Assembly (NCBI GenBank): GCA_964556005.1
Contig: CAZKUR010000099.1
Location: forward strand, 1 to 14,047
Source of the DNA: CAZKUR01 sp964556005
GTDB lineage: Bacteria > Bacteroidota > Ignavibacteria > Ignavibacteriales > Ignavibacteriaceae
DNA: 14,047 nt
Direction: 5' to 3'
Shown: positions 6,231 through 12,356 of the stretch, in pieces
How positions within the stretch are numbered: position 1 is the stretch's first letter
Layout: every line of letters starts with the position of its first letter
The notes under the pieces: model-generated
Seen by the model: the letters and a program-made list of their open reading frames with translations, nothing else
Databases searched by the model: none
What the model was told of the DNA's origin: nothing
Position numbers and translations under genes: made by a program

Positions 6231-6935
6231 ATGGTTGAAAATATTTTCACTGCACTTTATGAATCGATGACCGGTACCGTATGGATAGCCGTACTTGGTT
6301 CTTTCGCATGGGGGATATTGTCAATTCTTCTCTCACCCTGTCATCTATCAAGCATCCCTCTTGTGGTAGGATTTATCAGTTCGCAGGGGAAAATATCTGC
6401 ACGAAGAATTTTCAGCATATCATTTATTTTCTCTATAGGAATTTTAATTACTATTGCTTTAATTGGAATAATAACAGCTTCACTCGGAAGATTGATGGGA
6501 GATGTTGGAGTGTACGGTAATTATTTTGTTGCAATAATATTTTTTCTTGTGGGCCTTTATCTTATAGATGTAATAAAAATTGATTGGAATACAGCAGGCT
6601 TGCATCAGACAAAATCAAAAGGATTGTTGTCCGCATTAATACTCGGATTACTTTTCGGCATTGCATTAGGCCCATGTACATTTGCATATATGGCGCCGGT
6701 TCTCGGAGTAGTTTTTCAAACAGCTCAAACAAATTACTTACTTGCAGTTATTTTTCTTTTAGCTTTTGGTGCTGGGCATTGCTCGGTTATAGTGGGCGCT
6801 GGGACATTGACCGGGAAAGTCAATAAATATTTGAACTGGTCTGAAGGTTCAAAAACAATATTGTGGATTAAAAGAATCTGCGGGGTATTGGTTATCTTTG
6901 GTGGAGTTTATCTAATCTTCACAATGAGTTTTTGA
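6231..6935 (+). CDS. ccdA: CcdA/DsbD-type transmembrane electron carrier
   Basis: A 234-residue inner-membrane protein of the CcdA (DsbD membrane domain) family, which carries reducing equivalents from cytoplasmic thioredoxin to extracytoplasmic partners. About six membrane segments are visible. The two signature cysteines are LSPCHLSSIPLVVGF (Cys37) in the first and GIALGPCTFAYMAP (Cys149) in the fourth. Two further cysteines, Cys184 in GAGHCSV and Cys217, are not part of the usual pair; GHC in the fifth segment is notable. It ends the redox run and is tightly spaced with the secreted thioredoxin, its likely acceptor. No terminator is obvious after it. Cytochrome c maturation is an alternative role, but no cytochrome gene is in sight. 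Confidence 0.9.
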   Translation: MVENIFTALYESMTGTVWIAVLGSFAWGILSILLSPCHLSSIPLVVGFISSQGKISARRIFSISFIFSIGILITIALIGIITASLGRLMGDVGVYGNYFVAIIFFLVGLYLIDVIKIDWNTAGLHQTKSKGLLSALILGLLFGIALGPCTFAYMAPVLGVVFQTAQTNYLLAVIFLLAFGAGHCSVIVGAGTLTGKVNKYLNWSEGSKTILWIKRICGVLVIFGGVYLIFTMSF

Positions 6936-7165
6936 TTTCAAAAATTCTCTCATGGAAGATATTTTCGAACGAAATAATTTTTTTCAAGAGGAAATATTTA
7001 AAGATTGCCCTCAAAAGAAATGAACAATTCTTACAATGGTTCAGTAAATTATCTGTAACTTTTTATATTTTTGAAAGTTCATTAAGCGCATAAAATTTTT
7101 AAGTTTTCTTTTAAATTGGATATTCTTAAAATTGTATACAAAAACTGTTTGAATCTTAATTCACT

Positions 7166-7185
7166 TTCCCAAATAAATTAGGGAA
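7166..7185 (+). promoter_or_regulatory. Leader of the efflux operon with ribosome binding site
   Basis: AGGGAA (7180-7185) before the ATG at 7193 is the likely ribosome binding site. It forms one arm of a 5-bp inverted repeat, TTCCC-N10-GGGAA, that could mask it, but the stem is too short to be convincing. The rest of the AT-rich gap 6936-7192 shows no gene and no clear terminator; a TTTCGAACGAAA palindrome lies at 6963-6974. Confidence 0.35.
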
Positions 7186-7192
7186 TAATTCA

Positions 7193-8578
7193 ATGGGCAT
7201 AAATAAGTTACTTCTTTGGCTGCGAAAAAAAATTTCAATCACTTCTCTTAAATCTTTTTTAAATAAATTTGATAACTACTTAAAAGATAAAAAGCTCCCG
7301 CCGTTTTTAAAAAACGCTAAGCTTATAATAGGATCAGCCGGAGTTTTTCTAATAATAATTATTGTTTTAATTGCCGGATCTTTTTCTGGGGGCAAAACAA
7401 ATGTCCCTGTATATAAAGTAGTAAAAGGAAACTTCCAGGTTTCCATTACTGAAAGCGGCGAGATAAGAGCGAAGAATGCAACTTCAATCGTCACCCCTCG
7501 AGTTAAAGGAAGTTTGAAGATTACGTATATAGTTCCTGAAGGTAAATATGTTCAGGCAGGAGATACGGTAGTAAAGTTTGATCCTACAGAAGCATTGACC
7601 AACTTAAAGGATGCGGAATCCAAACTTGAGATTACAATTTCCGATAAAGCAAAACTATTGGCAGATCAAAAATCTCAGTTAACGAATCTTGAATCAGCAT
7701 TAAAAAGTGCACAGCTGTCTTTTGAGCTTTCAAAGTTGAATCTTGAGCAGATGAAATTTGAAGCCGAAATAAAGCAGCAGCAGGCAAAGCTTGAACATGA
7801 AAAGAATAAATTAAGTTTATTAAAGGCGAAACAGGATCTTGAGTCGCAAAAAATTATTCAAAAATCTGAGTTAAGTAAAATCGATCTACAAGTTGAGCAG
7901 GATAGAGCTAATCTCGAAAAAGCAAAACGCGACCTTGCTGCATTAACTCTAACAGCTCCTAAGGAAGGTCTGGTTGTTTATGAAATAAATTGGAGCACCG
8001 GTAGAAAAGTAATGATCGGTGACACTCCATGGTCAGGGATGCCGATTGTTAGTCTACCGGATTTGTCTGCTATGCAAAGCCTGACATATGTAAATGAAGT
8101 TGACGTGAGCAGAGTTAAAAAAGGACAAAAAGTTATTGTAAAATTAGATGCTTTCCAGGACAGCACTTTTACCGGTTTTATCTCTGCAGTTGCGCCCCTG
8201 GGTAAGAATAAAGATAAAAATTCAAATATAAAAGTTTTTGAAGTTGAAGTAGATATACAATCTCAATCGACTATACTAAAACCAGGTATGACAACAAGTA
8301 ATAAGATTGTTATCGACCAGATACCTAATGTAATTTACATTCCGCAGGAATCTGTCTTTGAAAAAGAAGGAAAGAAAATTGTATACATAAAAAACGGTTC
8401 AGGTTTTGATGACCAGCAAGTTGAAACGGGTGAAAAGAGTGAGGATTATATTGTAGTTAAAAAGGGTTTAAAACCTGGCGATGAAGTTGCGTTACTCGAT
8501 CCTAATTTAAAGCCGGGTGAACTTGAAATTAATAGCGAAAAAAGCAGTTCGGGAAATTCTCCGGCTATGGTGAAATGA
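7193..8578 (+). CDS. MacA-like periplasmic adaptor (membrane fusion protein)
   Basis: A 461-residue HlyD/RND-type adaptor that would bridge an inner-membrane transporter to an outer-membrane channel. Residues 1-42 are a basic cytoplasmic tail, unusually long for this family, and 43-62 are a membrane anchor. The barrel-sandwich begins at about 72 (VYKVVKGNFQVSITESGEI) and its first lipoyl half contains IVPEGKYVQAGDTVVKFD. A long coiled-coil hairpin spans about 132-250 and is rich in Lys, Glu, Gln and Leu. The second lipoyl half is LTLTAPKEGLVVYE (251-264). Beta-barrel and membrane-proximal regions follow (KPGMTTSNKIVI, VYIPQESVF, VKKGLKPGDEVALL). Its stop overlaps the permease start (ATGATG), indicating coupling. 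The substrate cannot be told from sequence; MacA-type partners export peptides, antibiotics or siderophores. Confidence 0.9.
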   Translation: MGINKLLLWLRKKISITSLKSFLNKFDNYLKDKKLPPFLKNAKLIIGSAGVFLIIIIVLIAGSFSGGKTNVPVYKVVKGNFQVSITESGEIRAKNATSIVTPRVKGSLKITYIVPEGKYVQAGDTVVKFDPTEALTNLKDAESKLEITISDKAKLLADQKSQLTNLESALKSAQLSFELSKLNLEQMKFEAEIKQQQAKLEHEKNKLSLLKAKQDLESQKIIQKSELSKIDLQVEQDRANLEKAKRDLAALTLTAPKEGLVVYEINWSTGRKVMIGDTPWSGMPIVSLPDLSAMQSLTYVNEVDVSRVKKGQKVIVKLDAFQDSTFTGFISAVAPLGKNKDKNSNIKVFEVEVDIQSQSTILKPGMTTSNKIVIDQIPNVIYIPQESVFEKEGKKIVYIKNGSGFDDQQVETGEKSEDYIVVKKGLKPGDEVALLDPNLKPGELEINSEKSSSGNSPAMVK

Positions 8579-10022
8579 TGAAAGCTGTCGAATCATTTAA
8601 AATCGGGATTGCAGGACTTCGTTCAAATAAGCTGCGCACTGTATTAACCATGCTTGGAATTGTATTTGGGGTTGCAGCAGTAATTGCGATGATGTCAATT
8701 GGTGAGGGTGCAAAACAGGAAACTTTACAGCAGATAGAATTAATGGGAACCAACAATATTATTATTCAAAGGGAAGCGATAAAACTTGGGGTTAACAAAT
8801 CCAAAGCAATGTTTTCACCAGGCTTAAATTTAAAAGACGGTAAATCCCTGAAGACTCTTATTCCTTCGATTGAATATGTTACTCCTCAAAAAGAAATGGA
8901 TAATCAGATTATCTATAAATCGAATATAATCGATGCAAAGCTGATTGGGACAACTCCAGAATATCCGCTTACCTTCAACTCAAAAATTGAAGAAGGCAGC
9001 TTCTTTAAAAATTTTCATNNNNNNNNNNNNNNNNNNNNNNNNNNNNNNNNNNNNNNNNNNNNNNNNNNNNNNNNNNNNNNNNNNNNNNNNNNNNNNNNNN
9101 NNNNNNNNNNNNNNNNNNTCCGCTTACCTTCAACTCAAAAATTGAAGAAGGCAGCTTCTTTAAAAATTTTCATCTCTCCGAATATGCAAATGTTTGTGTA
9201 ATCGGATCGGATATAAAACAAAAGCTTTTCAAGTTTGAAGATCCGTTGAATAAGAAAGTAAAAATTGGTGACCTCTGGTTTGATGTAATCGGTGTGCTGG
9301 CTCCAAAGAATGTTTCAGCCGCATCAAATTCTTTAGGGCTTCGAAATTTTAATGAGGATATTTACATCCCATTTACAACAATGATGTATAAGCTGGAACC
9401 TCTGGTTCAGGAGCAATCGAATGTAGAATATTACTATCCCGGTATGCAGGAGCCTGCAAATGTTATCGATAGAAATTCTGTTGATCAATTAACTGTCAAA
9501 GTTAATAATTCAGATCAATTAAATGTAGCTGCTTATCTCGTTAAGAAAATTTTGGAGAGACGTCATTATGGAATTAAAGATTATGCAATCATCTTACCGG
9601 AAGCGCTTCTTGCACAAAAACAAAAAACTCAAAGAATTTTTAATATTGTCATGGGTGCTATTGCCGGAATATCTCTTCTCGTTGGAGGTATTGGAATTAT
9701 GAACATCATGCTGGCTAATATCCTGGAAAGAACAAGAGAAATTGGTGTTAGACGAGCAGTTGGTGCAACAAAGAATGATGTTCTCAGCCAGTTCATTTAT
9801 GAAGCTTTAACCATCAGTGTTGCCGGTGGGCTGATTGGAATTTTAGTCGGCTATTTTTTGACATCCTTAATTTCAACTTATGCCGATTGGAAAACAATTA
9901 TTTCACCGTTCTCCGTGATCCTTGCTTTTGTAGTTTCAGTTGCTACAGGCTTGATCTTTGGAATATATCCTGCGAAGCAAGCTGCCGAAAAAAATCCTAT
10001 TGATTCTCTTAGATATGAGTAA
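8575..10022 (+). CDS. MacB/FtsX-type ABC transporter permease, interrupted by scaffold gap
   Basis: An inner-membrane permease of MacB architecture without the ATPase domain. The N-terminal part (to 9018) has KIGIAGLRSNKLRTVLTMLG, the first membrane segment and IGEGAKQETLQQIELMGTNN, typical of the MacB periplasmic-core region. After the gap, the C-terminal FtsX domain carries GGIGIMNIMLANILERTREI, then GVRRAVGATKNDV, and ends IYPAKQAAEKNPIDSLRYE, with three more membrane segments. As printed the frame breaks, because 100 Ns plus a duplicated 55 bp (155 bases) are not a multiple of three. Removing Ns and one copy leaves 1293 bases, exactly 430 codons plus stop, with residues running FFKNFHLSEYANVC across the join. 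So the gene is probably intact. The cognate ATPase is not in the window. Start is ATG 8575 or 8578. Confidence 0.88.
8964..9018 (+). repeat. Duplicated contig end, left copy (assembly artefact)
   Basis: These 55 bases, directly before the N run, are identical to 9119-9173 directly after it. They encode the same residues of the permease (PLTFNSKIEEGSFFKNFH). They are best read as the shared ends of two contigs that were scaffolded without merging. Confidence 0.93.
9019..9118. other. 100-N scaffold gap
   Basis: A run of exactly 100 Ns, a conventional placeholder of arbitrary length. Given the identical 55-bp flanks, the true gap is probably an overlap with no missing sequence. Confidence 0.99.
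9119..9173 (+). repeat. Duplicated contig end, right copy (assembly artefact)
   Basis: Second copy of the 55-bp sequence at 8964-9018, with no mismatch. The permease frame continues from its end with LSEYANVCVIGSD. Confidence 0.93.
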
Positions 10023-10070
10023 AGAATGTTTTTTATTCCAAATAATATAAATCATAATATTATCTTCTAT

Positions 10071-10118
10071 AAAGCAATAGAACACGGATTTCGCGGATTC
10101 GGCGGATCACCGCGGATT
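10071..10118 (+). repeat. GxxExxY-associated repeat, left copy
   Basis: A shared lead AAAGCAATAG is followed by 38 bases made of four units ending in GGATT or GGATC, at 10081-10090, 10091-10099, 10100-10108 and 10109-10118 (lengths 10, 9, 9, 10). Copies with the same unit lengths lie inverted at 10531-10574 and direct at 12044-12092. It begins 48 bp after the permease stop and is much richer in GC than its surroundings. Confidence 0.82.
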
Positions 10119-10139
10119 ATTTTTAAATTAAATATAAAT

Positions 10140-10144
10140 GGAGG
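10140..10144 (+). promoter_or_regulatory. Ribosome binding site fixing the GxxExxY start
   Basis: GGAGG four bases before ATG 10149 selects that codon over the in-frame ATG at 10026, whose frame would run through the left repeat. Confidence 0.7.
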
Positions 10145-10148
10145 TTTT

Positions 10149-10532
10149 ATGTCACATAGTGATTTAACTGAAAAAATTATTAAAGCATTTTATAATGTTT
10201 ATAATACTCTTGGATTTGGATTTTTAGAAAAAGTTTATGAGAATTCAATGAAAATTGAATTAATGAAAATGGGGTTGATGGTCGAAAATCAAAAGAATAT
10301 TAAGATACATTATTTAAAGTACGAAGTCGGGGATTATTATGCAGATTTAATTATAAACGATTTAGTAATAGTCGAATTAAAAGCTACTGAAAATTTATGT
10401 GAAGAAAATGAAACTCAATTAATCAATTATTTAAAAGCCACAAATATTGAAGTGGGATTACTATTAAATTTTGGGAAGAAGGCAGAATTCAAACGCAAAG
10501 TATTTACTAATATTAATAAGCAATTAAGATAA
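10149..10532 (+). CDS. GxxExxY-family protein (PD-(D/E)xK nuclease-like)
   Basis: A 127-residue protein of the GxxExxY family. The family name motif is present as GFLEKVY (residues 24-30), after a helix LTEKIIKAFYNVYNTLG. A nuclease-like core follows: YADLIINDLVIVELKA provides the Asp and the ELK of a PD-(D/E)xK-like active site. NETQLINYLKATNIEVGLLLNFG is the conserved helix-strand after it, and the C-terminus is basic (KKAEFKRKVF). Family function is unestablished. The gene lies between efflux permease and tolC but is enclosed by inverted GC-rich repeats, the right one overlapping its stop codon by two bases. It therefore looks like a cassette inserted in the operon rather than an efflux component. 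Family assignment is strong; nuclease activity is inferred from the motif. Confidence 0.88.
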   Translation: MSHSDLTEKIIKAFYNVYNTLGFGFLEKVYENSMKIELMKMGLMVENQKNIKIHYLKYEVGDYYADLIINDLVIVELKATENLCEENETQLINYLKATNIEVGLLLNFGKKAEFKRKVFTNINKQLR

Positions 10533-10574
10533 TCCGTGTAAATCAGCTAAATCCGCGGAATCCGCGTTCCATTG
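10531..10574 (-). repeat. GxxExxY-associated repeat, right (inverted) copy
   Basis: Read on the minus strand it starts CAATGGAACGCGGATT and continues in units of 9, 9 and 10, matching the left copy and the solo copy after tolC in order and spacing. Its distal end overlaps the GxxExxY stop codon. Together with the left copy it bounds a segment of about 504 bp. Confidence 0.82.
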
Positions 10575-10602
10575 ATTTCATTTAGAAAAAGGTAAATAGG
10601 AA

Positions 10603-12042
10603 ATGAAATTTTTAATTACTTCTATTTTAATAGCACTTACAGTTATCAATTCATCTTTTGCGCAGAAAGTACTCAATCTCCAGGATGCACTTTCGATCGC
10701 GTTAAGTAAAAGCTACAGTATCCAGTCTGCCGGACTTGCATTAGAAAACTCGCAAAAAAATCTTGAAGCGGTAAAGCTTGGACTGATGACATCAATCTAT
10801 ATGGATTTTAATATTCCCAGTTATTCGAGAACACTGTCCAACCAGTTTGATCCTATTTCAGGAACGCAGCAGTTTTACAATTACGGTTATACAACTTATG
10901 AAAGTCAGCTTTCCTTTTCACAGCCGCTAATTTTTACAAACGGTACATTTACACTTACAGGTGAACTCTGGAGAAGAACACAATTTAGCTCCGGAGAAGA
11001 AATACCTGCAGATTACTATTCCAATTTAAGTTTAAGTTTTCAGCAGCCTCTTTTTACTTTTAATACATTAAAAGCCAGTGTAACGCGTGCAGAAATAAAT
11101 CTTGAAAAAGCTCAAAGGAATTATGCCGGCGCTTCTAAAGATATTGTTTACAATGTAACTGCAGGTTTTTACCAATTATACCAGGCAAGAGAAAACGTTG
11201 AGATTGCAAAAGAAAAAGTCAAGCAAACGGAAAGCTCATATCAAACAGCACAAAATAAATTTAAAGCCGGATTGATAGCTGAAGTAGAAGCTCTTCAGCT
11301 TGAAGTCGATCTTGCATCGAGTAAAAACGATCTTTTAAATGCGGAAAGAAATTACAGCGAAGTAAAAAATAATTTCAAAATTCTCATCGGCTTAAAATTA
11401 AGCGACAGCATCGATGTAGTAGCGAAGCTTGAATACAATCCTGTAACAATAAATTTAGATGAAGCAATTAATTATGCATTAGCAAATAGAAGCGAGTTAA
11501 AAAATTCTGAAGCAGATATTGAGTTGAGTAAACTGTCTGTTGATGAAACCGGTTCGCAGGGAAATATAAGTGCAATGCTTTCAGCTAATTACGGATTGAA
11601 TAAAGATGATAATAGATTTCAGGATATCTTCCATCAGTTCGACGGTTCGAGAAGCGTTACTTTTTCCGTTCACGTACCCGTACTGGATTGGGGAGCAAAC
11701 AACCGCAAAGTCGAGGCAGCGGAAGCGAATTTGAATCTTAATAAATTGACTTACGAAAATGAGAAGGAGGAAATTAAAAAAGAAATAATTGAAGTTGTAA
11801 ACAGGATAAACTCGGCAAAAGCCAGAGTTGAAACTCTCAGTAAAAGCGTTGAACTCGCACAAAAAAGTTTCGACATAAGTCAGCAGCGGTTCCAGGCAGG
11901 CAACATCACAAGCTTCGAACTTCAGCAGATGCAGCTTCGTCTCACCGATGCAAAAACAAACAGCCTAAATGCATTGATCGATTACAAGCTTGCCTTAGCA
12001 GATTTGAACAGAAAGACACTTCATGATTTTGAGAAGAAATAA
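10603..12042 (+). CDS. TolC-family outer-membrane efflux protein
   Basis: A 479-residue outer-membrane channel of the OEP/TolC family. Residues 1-20 are a signal peptide ending SSFA before Gln21. VLNLQDALSIALSKSYSIQSAGLALENSQ opens the first long helix. TALE-like repeats follow: the first half has a coiled coil (KAQRNYAGASKDIVYNVTAGFYQLYQARENVEIAKEKVKQTE region) and a DLASSKNDLLNAERNY segment. The second half repeats it with DEAINYALANRSELKNSEADIELSK and a final coil ending FELQQMQLRLTDAKTNSLNALIDYKLALADLNR. Length is typical. It follows adaptor and permease in the same orientation, so the three form a tripartite exporter. The GxxExxY cassette separates it from the permease, and the gene has its own AGGAAA ribosome binding site. 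Confidence 0.93.
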   Translation: MKFLITSILIALTVINSSFAQKVLNLQDALSIALSKSYSIQSAGLALENSQKNLEAVKLGLMTSIYMDFNIPSYSRTLSNQFDPISGTQQFYNYGYTTYESQLSFSQPLIFTNGTFTLTGELWRRTQFSSGEEIPADYYSNLSLSFQQPLFTFNTLKASVTRAEINLEKAQRNYAGASKDIVYNVTAGFYQLYQARENVEIAKEKVKQTESSYQTAQNKFKAGLIAEVEALQLEVDLASSKNDLLNAERNYSEVKNNFKILIGLKLSDSIDVVAKLEYNPVTINLDEAINYALANRSELKNSEADIELSKLSVDETGSQGNISAMLSANYGLNKDDNRFQDIFHQFDGSRSVTFSVHVPVLDWGANNRKVEAAEANLNLNKLTYENEKEEIKKEIIEVVNRINSAKARVETLSKSVELAQKSFDISQQRFQAGNITSFELQQMQLRLTDAKTNSLNALIDYKLALADLNRKTLHDFEKK

Positions 12043-12043
12043 T

Positions 12044-12092
12044 GAAAGCAATAGAACGCGGATTACACGGATTACATGGATTTTCACGGATC
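12044..12092 (+). repeat. GxxExxY-associated repeat, solo copy
   Basis: Starts 2 bp after the tolC stop. AAAGCAATAGAAC is identical to the left copy over 13 bases. The four units are at 12055-12064, 12065-12073, 12074-12082 and 12083-12092. No GxxExxY gene accompanies it. The rest of the gap to 12306 shows no gene, clear terminator or recognisable RNA. Confidence 0.8.
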
Positions 12093-12306
12093 TAATACAT
12101 TCATATCAGTTTAATTTGTAACATCTGTCTTATGGTACTCATCATTGTATGTAGTTAGAATTATCTATTGACAAATGACATCTGACGATTGGCTGAATGG
12201 ATGGCATATTCGTTTTTTAATAAAAATAGATGGGTACATTTTTTTACACTTTCCTCGCAAAATTTAATCTCCAGAGCACTTGTTTTTAAGATAAAAAAAG
12301 TTTAAA

Positions 12307-12334
12307 ATTATAGTGAACAAATGAACACTATAAT
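12307..12334 (+). promoter_or_regulatory. Perfect dyad with TATAAT before the truncated dnaE
   Basis: ATTATAGTG (12307-12315) and CACTATAAT (12326-12334) are perfect 9-bp inverted arms around a 10-bp spacer, AACAAATGAA. The right arm contains a consensus -10, TATAAT (12329-12334), 22 bp before the ATG. By symmetry the left arm gives TATAAT on the other strand. No good -35 lies 16-18 bp upstream. This geometry suits a repressor-controlled promoter; the protein is unknown. Confidence 0.6.
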
Positions 12335-12356
12335 ATAATTTTTATGCGATTTTAGC

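Noticed and set aside
7166..7185. TTCCC-N10-GGGAA as a riboswitch or attenuator
   Set aside because: Five base pairs with a 10-base loop is too little structure to support a regulatory RNA.
8945..9201. Reading frames crossing the N run in the permease
   Set aside because: They are frame-shifted reads of the duplicated 55 bp; the true frame continues after removing the Ns and one copy.
10026..10148. Longer GxxExxY frame starting at ATG 10026
   Set aside because: The extra 41 codons run through the left repeat and have no family similarity, while GGAGG precedes ATG 10149 and the protein from there has the normal length.
12344..12355. Four-codon ATG CGA TTT TAG just before the truncated dnaE
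   Set aside because: Could be a leader peptide or the remnant of an original start, but so short a frame is expected by chance.
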